Of a DNA stretch of 64,000 nt, positions 1 through 8,855 are shown one piece after another. This DNA is from DASZIT01 sp036489495 (GTDB taxonomy: Bacteria; Actinomycetota; Acidimicrobiia; Acidimicrobiales; RAAP-2): positions 56,291 through 120,290 of the forward strand of contig DASXFR010000072.1 in NCBI GenBank assembly GCA_036489495.1, written 5' to 3'. Within the stretch, counting starts at the first letter, position 1. Each line of letters opens with the position of its first letter. The translations under genes were made by a program, and so were the position numbers. The notes under the pieces were generated by a model. It did not search any database, had not been told where the DNA came from, and saw only the letters and a list, made by a program, of their open reading frames with translations.

Positions 1-566
1 ATGAAGCCGACACCGAGCACGGCCAAGAACCCCACGCCTCGGAGGAGCCGGGGCCAGAACCCGGGGAGGTCGTCCCGGTCGATCCCCCAGACCCCCGCCA
101 TCATCAATTGGCCACTCCGGCTGAGCCGCAGCGCGCCGTAGATCAACCAGACGAGCCCCACGCACAAACCGAGGGCATTCCCGGTGGAGAGCTGGTGCAC
201 GCTGTTGGTGAGATCCGACCCGACCACCGGGAACTGGCGCACCGCCGAGTTGAGGATGTCGTCCTGGAGGTGGGTATTGCCGTCGAGGACGATGCCAAGC
301 CCGGTCAGCAACACCAACAGCAACGGGAACACCGCCAAGAAGGATGAGTAGGCGATCTGGCCGGCCAGCCGGCCGGCCTGGTCGTCGGAGAACTTCCGGA
401 TGACCGCGGCCGGCACCGAAGTGGCCGGGTGCCGTTGTTGCCATTCGTCGAAGGCGTCCACCATCCCGGTGACGCGTCCCTGGACCGCCGCCCAGCCCTT
501 CCCCAGCCCGCGCCCGAACTGGCTGAACCGACCATCTGGGGCGACTCCGGCTGCCGGCTGGTTCAC
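1..566 (-). CDS. YihY/BrkB-family membrane protein, C-terminus cut by window edge
   Basis: The reverse frame reads from a GTG at 566 to the window start without a stop, giving 188 residues of an incomplete protein. After a polar N-terminus of about 70 residues come the BrkB-like signature AYSSFLAVFPLLLVLLTGL, a second hydrophobic helix near LGLCVGLVWLIYGALRL and a third at the edge. YihY/BrkB proteins are inner-membrane proteins of about 300 residues with six helices and no settled function; the old link to RNase BN is wrong. It lies 48 bases downstream of the thioesterase gene on the same strand and may be the last gene of that unit. The family call rests on the N-terminal half only. The GTG start is a choice: an internal ATG lies about 34 codons in. 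Confidence 0.6.
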   Translation of the reverse strand, partial: MNQPAAGVAPDGRFSQFGRGLGKGWAAVQGRVTGMVDAFDEWQQRHPATSVPAAVIRKFSDDQAGRLAGQIAYSSFLAVFPLLLVLLTGLGIVLDGNTHLQDDILNSAVRQFPVVGSDLTNSVHQLSTGNALGLCVGLVWLIYGALRLSRSGQLMMAGVWGIDRDDLPGFWPRLLRGVGFLAVLGVGF

Positions 567-614
567 GGATGGCGGCCGTTCCCCGCAGTCAGCCGCCGCA
601 TCCGAGTCAACCGT

Positions 615-1448
615 TCACAGGATCGGCTCGACCAACAGGTCCTGAACCGCCCGGCCGATCCGCCCCTGGCGGTCCCACAGCACCGATTCGGTGCTGCCGA
701 TGCCCGGGGTGCCGAAGCGGGTGCGGGAGTCGAGGCAGATCCACTCCCCCTCCGGGGGACGGGAGAGCGATACGGAGATATCCGGATTGATGAAGATGTT
801 GGAGGCGAAGTCGAGCTCGGCGGAGATGCCGTTCCCGAAGTCACTGACCGCCGCGGCTCGCTGCCAGGGGGACGGCGCTTCGCCGGCAATCACCGGTTGC
901 CGCAACCTGAACCAGGCCGCCGCCGGGCCAACCTCGTCGAAGCGACCCTTCACGAAGCGGATCTCGACTCCGTCGTTGTGAAAGGCCCGATAGCCATCGG
1001 TCATGTTCGGGGTGAGGATGCCATCCTCGGGAGGGGGCGGCGGGTCATCTTCGGGGACGGTGGCCACCGCCCGGCAGGCTTCGGGCGCCACCCGGATCCG
1101 CAACCCGCGGGCCCAGGCCACCTCCACCCCGCCGGATTCGACCACCGCGTCGACCAGCTGCACCTTCCGGCCCGGTCGGACCAGGAAGGCGGTGACGTTC
1201 AACCGGGAGGTCGGGACCGGGCGGAGCAGTTCGAGGGTGAGGCGGGCGAGTTGCTGGCCGCCCTCGGGTGAGCATCGTTCGATGGTCCGGACCACCAGGG
1301 CCGCCACCGGTCCGCCGTGGAGCGCCTTGGGTGTCCACGGCCCCCGGGCCAGGTCGGTGGGGAGGAAACTGTTGCCATCCGGGATGAACAGGGCTTCATC
1401 GGGTCCTTCCGACGTTGGGCCCTGGTCCCCTGCGAACGCTGACGTCAT
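615..1448 (-). CDS. TesB-like acyl-CoA thioesterase family protein
   Basis: A 277-residue protein that resembles actinobacterial double-hotdog thioesterases. The N-terminal half has the pattern GPW, then LHGGPVAALVVRTIE, then LTLELLRPVP, typical of the first hotdog domain. The C-terminal half has SDFGNGISAEL and FINPDISVSLSR, which fit the second. Members hydrolyse acyl-CoA thioesters in the cytoplasm; the chain-length preference cannot be read from the sequence. It starts 29 bases after the stop of the upstream SGNH hydrolase gene, so the two are probably cotranscribed, and the BrkB-type gene follows. A lipid-turnover role is inferred from that pairing. The start ATG at 1448 gives a complete first hotdog domain. 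Confidence 0.7.
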   Translation of the reverse strand: MTSAFAGDQGPTSEGPDEALFIPDGNSFLPTDLARGPWTPKALHGGPVAALVVRTIERCSPEGGQQLARLTLELLRPVPTSRLNVTAFLVRPGRKVQLVDAVVESGGVEVAWARGLRIRVAPEACRAVATVPEDDPPPPPEDGILTPNMTDGYRAFHNDGVEIRFVKGRFDEVGPAAAWFRLRQPVIAGEAPSPWQRAAAVSDFGNGISAELDFASNIFINPDISVSLSRPPEGEWICLDSRTRFGTPGIGSTESVLWDRQGRIGRAVQDLLVEPIL

Positions 1449-1477
1449 CTCCCTCCTCTGCTATCCGATCACGCCCG

Positions 1478-2398
1478 TCACCGCGTCGGGAGGGTGGCGG
1501 CAATGAGCGTGGCGATCTCGGTATAGCCGACCGTACGCGGATGAATGTCTTGGTACTGGCAGAAATACGTCAGCTGGCAGACCCGGGCCACCGCCACCGG
1601 GATGGTGCCATAGGGGGCGAGGTTGGTGGTCTGGGCGAACGGCGTGTAGGCGCCGGTCGCCGCGGTCACATCCACGAACGACGCCCCGATGGCGGCGTAG
1701 TCCTTCTGGAGCGCGGGGTTGATCAGGCCCATGAACGCCGCCACCGACACCGACGCCAGGCTCTTGCTGGCCGGGTTGGCCGACAGGTAGTCGCCGAGGA
1801 TCACATCCGGGTAGGTGGTGCCGACAATCGGCACGTCGGGACCGGCGGCCGCCCGCAGGGCGGGGAGGAGGGCGCCGAGATCGGCATTGATGGTGCCGAG
1901 GGCCTTGCTGACGCAGCCGATCGGATCGGGATCGGTGGCGCAGGCGGTGAGGTCGTTCCCCCCGATCGAGATCGTGACCAGCCCGATCTTGCCCGGGTGC
2001 CCACCGATGAACGCCTCGGCCGCCGCCGCCTGCGACTGCTTGGGATAGTGCGGCGCCCCCGGCCCCAGCAGCGGGCAACCGTGGCTGTTCAGCATCGATT
2101 CCGAGGTGGCCCCGCCGCACCCGAAGTTCACCAGCGTGAGGTGGTAGCCGCGGGCACTGGCCAGCTGGGGAAGCTGGTAGGCGAATCCGTTGGTGGTGGT
2201 GTGACCGACGCCGTTGGGGCCGGTGGGTTGGAACCCGGCGGCATAGGAGTCGCCCAGCGACACGTAGTACTGGCCGGAGGCCGCCAAGGTCGTCGTCGTG
2301 ACCGCGCTCGGCGATGACGTACTGCAGGCGCTTATCCCGAAACCCAGCAACACGCAGGCGGCGGCCACGAAGCTGCGACGCCGGTGGGGACCGATCAT
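1478..2398 (-). CDS. SGNH/GDSL-family hydrolase, predicted lipoprotein
   Basis: A 306-residue secreted esterase or lipase. The N-terminus has basic residues, a hydrophobic stretch and a lipobox ending GISAC with the lipidated cysteine at about residue 25, followed by a Ser/Thr-rich linker. Block I is SLGDSYAAG with nucleophile Ser51, the oxyanion block is SIGGNDLT, and the late DIHPRTVGY supplies Asp284 and His286, so the catalytic set is complete. The protein would act on the outer face of the membrane on ester-linked lipids or carbohydrate acyl groups; the substrate is unknown. It is transcribed away from the SRPBCC gene at 2517, and the shared upstream region contains two palindromic sites. 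Confidence 0.8.
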   Translation of the reverse strand: MIGPHRRRSFVAAACVLLGFGISACSTSSPSAVTTTTLAASGQYYVSLGDSYAAGFQPTGPNGVGHTTTNGFAYQLPQLASARGYHLTLVNFGCGGATSESMLNSHGCPLLGPGAPHYPKQSQAAAAEAFIGGHPGKIGLVTISIGGNDLTACATDPDPIGCVSKALGTINADLGALLPALRAAAGPDVPIVGTTYPDVILGDYLSANPASKSLASVSVAAFMGLINPALQKDYAAIGASFVDVTAATGAYTPFAQTTNLAPYGTIPVAVARVCQLTYFCQYQDIHPRTVGYTEIATLIAATLPTR

Positions 2399-2409
2399 GG
2401 CTGCAACCT

Positions 2410-2479
2410 AGTGCTCTGGGCACTTCTGTGTCCTCGATTCGGACGACCACCATCCCCACCACTAGTGTCTGCGGCACTA
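2410..2479. promoter_or_regulatory. Paired palindromes AGTG-N7-CACT in a divergent promoter region
   Basis: Two inverted repeats lie between the divergent SGNH hydrolase and SRPBCC genes. The first is AGTGCtctggGCACT at 2410-2424. The second is TAGTGtctgcggCACTA at 2463-2479. Both fit AGTG-N7-CACT, and their centres are 54 bases apart, close to five helical turns. That geometry suits cooperative binding of a dimeric repressor. The same AGTG-N7-CACT pattern occurs upstream of both GGDEF genes near 37.3 and 39.7 kb. Function is inferred from position and symmetry only. Confidence 0.35.
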
Positions 2480-2516
2480 TCCGAACCAGAGACAAGACCA
2501 ACATCCAGGGGGGACC

Positions 2517-2900
2517 GTGGGACACGGACAGGCAGCAATCGACATCGACAAATCGGCCGACGACGTGTGGGCGGTGATCGGCGACTTCGGCGGGATCGGC
2601 GACTGGATGCCGGGGATCGATTCCTGTCGGGTCGAGGGCGATGACCGCATCCTGGAGATGATGGGGATGGAGATCACCGAACGGCTGGTGTCGAAGGACG
2701 ACGCCGGCCGGGTGCTCACCTACTCGATCACCAAGGGAGCCCCGGTGGAGACCCACCAGGGCGTCATCACTGTCACCCCGACCGGGAGCACCACCCACGT
2801 GACCTGGGACGTCGACGCCACCCCGGATGAGATGACCGAGGTGATGACCACCATCTACCAGCAGTCCCTCGAAGCGCTCAAGAAGCACGTCGAAGCCTGA
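2517..2900 (+). CDS. SRPBCC-family protein (polyketide cyclase/START-like fold)
   Basis: A 127-residue protein beginning at a GTG. It has the SRPBCC pattern: an initial strand with basic and acidic residues, DDVWAVIGDFGGIGDWMPG for the first helices, strands around ITERLVSKDDAGRVLTYSI, and a long C-terminal helix YQQSLEALKKHVEA. The fold makes a deep hydrophobic pocket that binds lipids, polyketides or other small molecules. No catalytic residues or ligand can be assigned. A second SRPBCC gene follows after 18 bases on the same strand, so the two are probably one transcript. It diverges from the SGNH hydrolase gene. Confidence 0.75.
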   Translation: MGHGQAAIDIDKSADDVWAVIGDFGGIGDWMPGIDSCRVEGDDRILEMMGMEITERLVSKDDAGRVLTYSITKGAPVETHQGVITVTPTGSTTHVTWDVDATPDEMTEVMTTIYQQSLEALKKHVEA

Positions 2901-2918
2901 TCCCGAGGGTCAGCTCCG

Positions 2919-3404
2919 ATGGCCAACCACGACGCCGGCCAGGGCCGCACCTCGACCGGGACCCGACGGCGTTGGTCGTTTACCCAGGTGTCGCATTCCC
3001 GCGCCCCGGTGGACGCCATCTGGCCGCTGATCGGGGAGGCGCGGCGATGGAAGGAGTGGTCCTTCCTGACCCGTAGCGACCTGGTGCGAGAAGGCGTCCC
3101 GGCTCCCGACGGGGTCGGGGCGGTGCGCCGGTTCACCACCTTCGGGGTCGGCTCCCGCGAGGAAGTCCTGGCCTGGGAGCCCCCCACCCATCTCGGCTAC
3201 ACCATCCTCCGCGGGTTTCCGGTGCGCGACTATCGAGCCGATGTCATCCTCACCCCCAACCGGGGTGGGACCATCCTCACCTGGTCGGCCGAGTTCAACC
3301 CCAAGGTCAACGGGACCGGGGCGGTGATGTGGGTGATCACCCGCCTCCTCCTCCGGGGATTTGCCCGGGACGTCTGCCGGTTTGCCGATGCCCATCTGGC
3401 CTGA
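2919..3404 (+). CDS. SRPBCC-family protein
   Basis: A 161-residue protein that resembles cyclase/dehydrase-type SRPBCC members. It has HSRAPVDAIWPLIGEARRWKEWS near the start, a central GVGAVRRFTTFGVGSREEVLAWEPP strand pair and a C-terminal helix from about residue 130. These match the START-like helix-grip fold, which usually binds a hydrophobic ligand. It is the second gene of a two-gene unit with the preceding SRPBCC gene and ends 12 bases before the convergent amidohydrolase gene. The two paralogues share the fold but little sequence. The natural ligand is unknown. Confidence 0.75.
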   Translation: MANHDAGQGRTSTGTRRRWSFTQVSHSRAPVDAIWPLIGEARRWKEWSFLTRSDLVREGVPAPDGVGAVRRFTTFGVGSREEVLAWEPPTHLGYTILRGFPVRDYRADVILTPNRGGTILTWSAEFNPKVNGTGAVMWVITRLLLRGFARDVCRFADAHLA

Positions 3405-3416
3405 GGCCCGACCCGC

Positions 3417-4766
3417 TCAACCGGCCAGGAGCTGCCGCGACCGGGCTTCGACCTGACGACGGGCCTCGTCGACGTCGACGGTCAGGCACCCACCGTCAGC
3501 CACCACCTGCCGCCCGCCCACCCACACATCGGTCACCAGCCGGCTGGATCCCGACCACACCACGTGCTCGACCAGCTGGGCGTCGTGGTGGAGCGGACCC
3601 AGCACCGAGTCCTCCAGGTCGACCAGCACCATGTCGGCCCGGGACCCGGGAGCCAGCACCCCGAGGTCGGGACGGCCGAGCACGGCTCCGCCATACCGGG
3701 TGGCCAGATCGAGGGCGCGGACCGCCGGCATGGCCGTGGCGTCCCGGTCGTGGATGCGGGCCACCAGGGCAGCGAAACGCATCTCCTCCCACATGTCCAG
3801 GCCGTTGTTGGAAGCCGGGCCGTCGGTGCCCAGCCCGACCCGGATCCCCTCGCCCAACATCCGGGTGAGCGGGGCGACCCCTGACGCCAACTTGGCATTG
3901 CTCCGCGGGCAGTGGGCGACGGCGACGTCGTGGTGCCGGTAGAGGGAGATGTCGGAGTCCGACAGCCAGATGCTGTGGGCGGCGATGACCCGGCCGTCGA
4001 GTGCCCCGACAGCGGCCAGCGCCTCCGGCACCGATCGCCCGTTCTCGGCCGCGTAGCTGGCCACCTCGTTCTCGGTCTCGGCCACGTGCACATGGAAGAT
4101 GGCATCCAGCTGCTGGGCGGCGGCGGCCACGTCGGCGAGCACCTGCAGCGGCACGGTATAGGCGGCATGCGGGCCGAAACCGACCTCGAGGCGACCGCCC
4201 TCACCGTGACGACGGCCATGGAAGTCGATAACCTCGTCGAGCCGCCTGGCCCACCAGACGTCCGGGCTGGTGGCGTCCTCGCCGGGCGGGATCAGCGGGA
4301 TCACCGCCGGGGTGATGACCGCCCGGGACCCGGCCGCCATCACCGCGTCGGCCACCGCATCCTCGAAGAAGTACATCTCACAGCTGGTGGTCACCCCCCG
4401 GCACAAGAGCTCGGCGGCGGCCAGGGTCATCCCCCAGAACACGTCGTCGCCGGTCAATCTCGCCTCCCGGGGCCAGAGCACCTCTTCGAGCCAGCGGAGC
4501 AGGGGCAGGTTCTCCCCCGTCCCGCGGAACAGGATCATCGGCGAGTGGCAGTGGACGTTGACGAACCCGGGCAGCAGGAGCCCCCGGAGCTGCACCTCCC
4601 GGCCGGAACGGGCGCCGCCGGGGCCGGCTGCCTGGCGGGGAGGACCTACGTAGGTGATGGTGTCGCCGGTCACTTCGACCTCGCCGGGCCGGAACACCTG
4701 CCCGGTCCCGTCGCTCGGCACCACCGCGTCGGCCCGGTAGCGGGTGGGCTCGGGAGCTCCGCCCAT
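3417..4766 (-). CDS. Amidohydrolase, MtaD/SAH-deaminase-like (ATZ/TRZ family)
   Basis: A 449-residue metal-dependent hydrolase. The metal-binding motif NVHCHSP gives His72 and His74. HVHVAETENE and AAHSIWLSDSDI supply the third and fourth histidines, and GLGTDGPASNN has the catalytic aspartate with the Ser-Asn-Asn typical of 5-methylthioadenosine/S-adenosylhomocysteine, guanine or 8-oxoguanine deaminases. The length matches the family. It would deaminate an aminopurine or related ring; the exact substrate is not settled. It starts 59 bases after the HpnA-like gene ends and probably belongs to the aminotransferase-epimerase-amidohydrolase operon, though its link to that chemistry is unclear. 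Confidence 0.8.
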   Translation of the reverse strand: MGGAPEPTRYRADAVVPSDGTGQVFRPGEVEVTGDTITYVGPPRQAAGPGGARSGREVQLRGLLLPGFVNVHCHSPMILFRGTGENLPLLRWLEEVLWPREARLTGDDVFWGMTLAAAELLCRGVTTSCEMYFFEDAVADAVMAAGSRAVITPAVIPLIPPGEDATSPDVWWARRLDEVIDFHGRRHGEGGRLEVGFGPHAAYTVPLQVLADVAAAAQQLDAIFHVHVAETENEVASYAAENGRSVPEALAAVGALDGRVIAAHSIWLSDSDISLYRHHDVAVAHCPRSNAKLASGVAPLTRMLGEGIRVGLGTDGPASNNGLDMWEEMRFAALVARIHDRDATAMPAVRALDLATRYGGAVLGRPDLGVLAPGSRADMVLVDLEDSVLGPLHHDAQLVEHVVWSGSSRLVTDVWVGGRQVVADGGCLTVDVDEARRQVEARSRQLLAG

Positions 4767-4825
4767 CAGCCGGAGGCGGGCAGGGCGGCCGGCGGCCGGG
4801 GCGCGGCGCCGATGGCGGTGGGCAC

Positions 4826-5890
4826 TCAGGCTTCCCAGCGGAACTGGCGCAACCGCTCCGCCCGCACGTAGCCGGCGTCGGCGAACCAGTGGGCCGCCCG
4901 GGCCAGGGCCGCCCCGGCCGGACGCGACGCGTAGCCGAGCTCGCCTCGGGCCCGGGCGTCGTCGAACGACATCTGGGTGGTGGACATCCGGGCGGCTTCG
5001 AGGGGGATCGACGGCTCCCGGTGGAGGAGCCGGCCCTCGATGACATCCGAGATGGTGGCGGCCACCACGGCCAGGGTGCTCGGGACCCGCCGGGTCGGAG
5101 CCGACAATCCGGTGGTGGCGGCCAGGGAGGCGAGGATCTGCTGGAGCGAGAGGTTCTCCCCCCCGAGGATGTAGCTCCGGCCGATCGATCCCCGCTCGGC
5201 GGCCAGCAGGTGGCCGTGGGCCACGTCGTCCACATCGACGATGTTGAGGGTGGTGTCGACAAAGGCCGGGAACCGGCCGTTGAGGAACTCGAGGACGGTC
5301 CGGCCCGTCGGTGTCGGCGCTCGGTCACCGGGTCCCACCGGGGTGGTGGGTTGGACCAGAACCACCGGCAGTCCCTGGGCGGCGGCTCGCAGCACCTCGT
5401 GCTCGGCGACGTACTTCGACTGCTTGTACAAGCCGAACAGATGGTCGACCCGGGCGTAGGACGTCTCATCCACCGGGGCTCCGACGGTGGCGCCCAGGAG
5501 ACCGAGGGTTCCCACCGTCGACGTGTAGACGATCTTCCCCACCCCGGCCGCCCGTGCCGCCTCCAGCAGGTTGCGGGTGCCGATCACGTTGACGTCATAG
5601 AAGGACTCGGGGTCGGCGGCCCAAAACCGGTAGAGGGCGGCCAGGTGGAAGACGGTTCGGGCCCCATCGACCGCCTTGACCATCCCGTCGGCGTCGCGGA
5701 GGTCGACGATCACCTGCTCCACATCCAATCCGTCCAGGTTGCGGGTGTCCCCGTCCGGCTGCACCAGCGCCACCACCTGGGTGCCCCGCCCGACCAGTTC
5801 CCGGACCACCGCCGAACCGATGAATCCGGCCGCCCCGGTGACCACCACCCGCTCTCCGGGCTCCAACGGATAGGAAACCGGGAAGGTCAC
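4826..5890 (-). CDS. HpnA-like NAD-dependent epimerase/dehydratase
   Basis: A 354-residue extended short-chain dehydrogenase. The N-terminal Rossmann motif is VVVTGAAGFIGSAVV, the catalytic serine lies in VYTSTVGTLGLLG, and the catalytic pair is YKQSK. The wording around FHLAALYRFWAADPESFYDVN is very close to the hopanoid-associated sugar epimerase HpnA, which also resembles dihydroflavonol 4-reductase. The GTG start overlaps the TGA of the upstream aminotransferase gene by four bases (GTGA), so translation is coupled. HpnA function is poorly defined even where hopanoids are made, and no squalene-hopene cyclase lies in this window, so a hopanoid role is inference. Confidence 0.75.
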   Translation of the reverse strand: MTFPVSYPLEPGERVVVTGAAGFIGSAVVRELVGRGTQVVALVQPDGDTRNLDGLDVEQVIVDLRDADGMVKAVDGARTVFHLAALYRFWAADPESFYDVNVIGTRNLLEAARAAGVGKIVYTSTVGTLGLLGATVGAPVDETSYARVDHLFGLYKQSKYVAEHEVLRAAAQGLPVVLVQPTTPVGPGDRAPTPTGRTVLEFLNGRFPAFVDTTLNIVDVDDVAHGHLLAAERGSIGRSYILGGENLSLQQILASLAATTGLSAPTRRVPSTLAVVAATISDVIEGRLLHREPSIPLEAARMSTTQMSFDDARARGELGYASRPAGAALARAAHWFADAGYVRAERLRQFRWEA

Positions 5891-7287
5891 CGCGGGCTCG
5901 CGACCTTGTGGCGTCGCAGGGTGTTCATCGTCATCGATTTCCCCACCTCGAGCAGCAGCCCCGAGCTCCGCTCGGCGTCACCCAGGACGTCGTCGAGGGC
6001 GGAGACGAACAACTTGATCTCCGGCTCGCCGATGATGAGCGGCGGCAGAAGCTTGATGATGTTGACGTTGTCCGCCGCCACCTGGGTGAGGATGTGATGG
6101 CGGTGGAAGAGCGGCACCACGATCAACTGCGAGAACATGCCCTTGCGAGCCAGTTCCATCAAGCGGTAGCGGGTGCGCGGGCCCCGCCCGGTGGGAGCCG
6201 CGAACTCCAGGCCGATCATCAGGCCCATGCCCCGGACCTCCTGGAGGACTTCGTACTTCTGGACCAGGGGGGCCAACGCCTCCATGAAGCGCTCACCGTT
6301 CCGGCAGGCCCGTTCCACGATGTCCTCGTCGTCGATGACTCCGAGGGTGGCCAAGCCGGCCACCATGGCCAGTTGGTTCCGCGAGAAGGTGGACGAGTGC
6401 ACCACCGCCCGGTCCATGGTGTTGTAGACCCCGTCGAATACCTTGGCCGAGGTCAGCACCGCCCCCACCGGGATGAACCCGCCGGACAGCGCCTTGGAGA
6501 CGGTGATGATGTCGGGTTGCAGGTCCCAGTGCTCGTGGCACAGGAACCGGCCGGTCCGGCCCAGACCGGTCTGGACCTCGTCGATGACCAGCAGGGCGCC
6601 GTGGGCCCGGCACAGGGCCTGGGCTTCGGGCCAGAAGCCGTCGGGCGCCAGGTAGACGCCCTTGCCCTGGATCGGTTCCACCACGAAGGCGGCGACGTCT
6701 CCGCGCCCCAGCTCCCGGGCCAGCGCATCGAGGTCGCCGAAGGGGATCTGGTTGACCTTGGGAAGGAGGGGTTCGAATCCGTCCCGGAACTCGCGACCCC
6801 CGTTGAGCGACAGGGCGCCGTTGGTGAGCCCGTGGAAGGCATGGTCGCAGTAGAGGATCCGGCCCCGGCCGGTGGCGCAGCGGGCGAACTTGATGGCCGC
6901 CTCGGTCGCCTCCGCGCCGGAGTTGGTGAAGGTCACCCGCTCGATCCCCGGGTGGGCCCGGGCCACCAGGGCTTCGGCCAGCAGGCCGGGAAGCAGGGCG
7001 CAGTCGAGCTGCACCATGTTGGGCAGATCGGCATCGAGTGCCTGATGGAGGGCGTCCTTGATGACCGGGTGGCTCCGGCCGAGGGCGTAGACCCCGAAGC
7101 CGGAGAGGAAGTCGAGGTAGCTGTCGCCGTTGTCGTCGACCAGATACGACCCCTCGCCGCGCACATAGTGGCGGTCGAAGCCGATGGTACGGAGCACCTT
7201 GACCAGCTGCGGGTTCAGGAATTGGGTGTGCAGGTCAAAGTGGTCCCCCCGGTATCCCCCCAGCACTGCGTTCAGATCGAACGCCAT
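5887..7287 (-). CDS. Class III (ornithine/acetylornithine-type) PLP aminotransferase
   Basis: A 466-residue aminotransferase of fold type I, class III. FTNSGAEATEAAIKFAR is the cofactor phosphate region, VIDEVQTGLGRTG carries the aspartate that contacts the pyridine nitrogen, and ITVSKALSGGFIPVGAV carries the Schiff-base lysine. It moves an amino group between an omega-amine or ornithine-like donor and a keto acid or aldehyde; the substrate is unknown. The ATG at 7287 is preferred over a TTG one codon upstream because AGGAG sits eight bases away. It is the first gene of an operon with the HpnA-like gene. HpnO, the aminotransferase that makes aminobacteriohopanetriol, belongs to this class, so an HpnO-like role is possible. 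Confidence 0.85.
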   Translation of the reverse strand: MAFDLNAVLGGYRGDHFDLHTQFLNPQLVKVLRTIGFDRHYVRGEGSYLVDDNGDSYLDFLSGFGVYALGRSHPVIKDALHQALDADLPNMVQLDCALLPGLLAEALVARAHPGIERVTFTNSGAEATEAAIKFARCATGRGRILYCDHAFHGLTNGALSLNGGREFRDGFEPLLPKVNQIPFGDLDALARELGRGDVAAFVVEPIQGKGVYLAPDGFWPEAQALCRAHGALLVIDEVQTGLGRTGRFLCHEHWDLQPDIITVSKALSGGFIPVGAVLTSAKVFDGVYNTMDRAVVHSSTFSRNQLAMVAGLATLGVIDDEDIVERACRNGERFMEALAPLVQKYEVLQEVRGMGLMIGLEFAAPTGRGPRTRYRLMELARKGMFSQLIVVPLFHRHHILTQVAADNVNIIKLLPPLIIGEPEIKLFVSALDDVLGDAERSSGLLLEVGKSMTMNTLRRHKVASPR

Positions 7288-7492
7288 CAAATGGACTCCT
7301 GTCTGCGGTTGTCGCTTCGGTGCCGGACACGGTGGGAGCGGTCATCGACATCAAGGTGTTCGTGCCTTCAGCCCGTTGCCCACCCGCGGGGCCACAATAA
7401 CGCCACCCGAGCTCCGCCCCCGTTCGCCGCCATGCCTGAGCCGGTGGCGTCGGCTCTTCCCGTACGGTCAGTGCAATGGCGCGTACGGTCCG

Positions 7493-8782
7493 TCAGGTGT
7501 TGCTGCCGGTGCAGTTGGTGATGTTGATGCCAGTGGCCCCGGTGGGTTGATAGGGATCGGGAGACGCGGCGCCGGCGAACCGGTCGTTGATCCACTGGAC
7601 CATGTCCGGGACCGACGGCGCGATGACGCCGGCGTGATTGAACCCCGGGTAGACCCAGCGTTGGACCTCTTGTCCGATCCCGCACTCGTGCTGTTCGAGG
7701 GCAAGGGTGGTGGCCACCGGGATCTGTTCGTCATTGCCGCCTTGGATGATCAGCAGGGGGGCGGGACTGGCGGTGGTGAGTTGCCCGGGATCGTTGGCCG
7801 TCTCGAGTTGCTTCCAGGCGGGAACGGTAGCCGGGTCAACCTTGATGAGCTGGCTGATCGAGTACTGCTTGGTCTGGGCGGCGATGTAGCCGGCACAGCC
7901 CTTTTCGAGAATCGGGAGCAGCGAGATTGCCTTCGGCGTGGCCACCTCCGACAACGGGGCGACGGTGTTCCCGTAGGCACTGTTCCAGCCGGCCCCGACC
8001 ATCAACAGGTAGTAACGGAAGGGGCTGGTCTTCAGGAAGTCGTAGATGAACTGGAACTGGGAGGGCGGGGCTCCGGCGACCACTCCCTTCAGGGAGAGCT
8101 CCGGCGCGTAGGTGCCCCCGATGGCCAGGGCGAACATGGCCGTCTGGCCGCCCTCGGAATGACCCCACACCACGTAGTTGGTACTGGCCTTGGCCGCGGC
8201 CAGGTGCAGGGCGGCGCGCACGATGTCGATGGTGTTGCGGGCGGCAGAGACGCCCACCACGTAGGGCAACAGCCCCGGGGTCCCCTCTCCCTGATAGTCG
8301 CTGGCCGTCACCTCCCAGCCCTTGGCCAACAGCGCGTTCTGCTCCGGTACCGCGGATGACGGTGCCAGGGACGGAGCACACTGGTCGGCCATGCCGTTGG
8401 TGCCGTGTCCCCAGCTGACGACCGGGTAGCCGCCGGCTGGCGCCGGAGTGTTCGGGACCATGACCAAACCGGTGACCAGAACCGGAGCCCCATGGACGTC
8501 CTCGGACACATACATGACCCGGTAGACGGTCCCGTGGATTGCTCCGCTCGGAACCTTCTGGGATTTCACCAGGGTTCCCGGGGCGTTCGACGGCAGGTGG
8601 CTCGGAACCGAATAGAAGGACGGCAGGATGAACGACGGGCTGGCCGGCGAGCCGCACCCGCTGACCGCCATCGCCGCGATCACCGCCAGCGAGCCGATGG
8701 CGCCGAGGCGGCCCAGACAGCGCCGGCTCCCCCGGCCGCTTCCGGCCCGGGCCGGGCCTTCAACAGGCTGAATTTGATGCAT
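7493..8782 (-). CDS. Secreted lipase-family alpha/beta hydrolase, predicted lipoprotein
   Basis: A 429-residue protein. The N-terminus has arginines, a hydrophobic core and a lipobox AVSGC with Cys43. The body resembles the secretory lipase (LIP) family: SWGHGTNGMADQC is the oxyanion region and VVWGHSEGGQT is the nucleophile elbow with Ser209. A late GGNDEQIPV holds the probable acid and GFNHAG the histidine. It would hydrolyse esters at the cell surface. About 200 bases without a gene separate it from the aminotransferase operon, and it is probably transcribed alone or after the glycine-rich gene, which ends 73 bases upstream. The substrate is not determinable. Confidence 0.8.
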   Translation of the reverse strand: MHQIQPVEGPARAGSGRGSRRCLGRLGAIGSLAVIAAMAVSGCGSPASPSFILPSFYSVPSHLPSNAPGTLVKSQKVPSGAIHGTVYRVMYVSEDVHGAPVLVTGLVMVPNTPAPAGGYPVVSWGHGTNGMADQCAPSLAPSSAVPEQNALLAKGWEVTASDYQGEGTPGLLPYVVGVSAARNTIDIVRAALHLAAAKASTNYVVWGHSEGGQTAMFALAIGGTYAPELSLKGVVAGAPPSQFQFIYDFLKTSPFRYYLLMVGAGWNSAYGNTVAPLSEVATPKAISLLPILEKGCAGYIAAQTKQYSISQLIKVDPATVPAWKQLETANDPGQLTTASPAPLLIIQGGNDEQIPVATTLALEQHECGIGQEVQRWVYPGFNHAGVIAPSVPDMVQWINDRFAGAASPDPYQPTGATGINITNCTGSNT

Positions 8783-8855
8783 AGGTGGTCCCCCCGACGC
8801 AATTGACCAGAGGGTAGTACGGCCTTCAGGCCGCGGCCGAGAATTACGGAGTCGC

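Noticed and set aside
6768..6785. GGTTCGAATCC-like T-loop considered as part of a tRNA gene
   Set aside because: It lies inside the aminotransferase coding sequence, and no acceptor, D or anticodon arms can be drawn around it.
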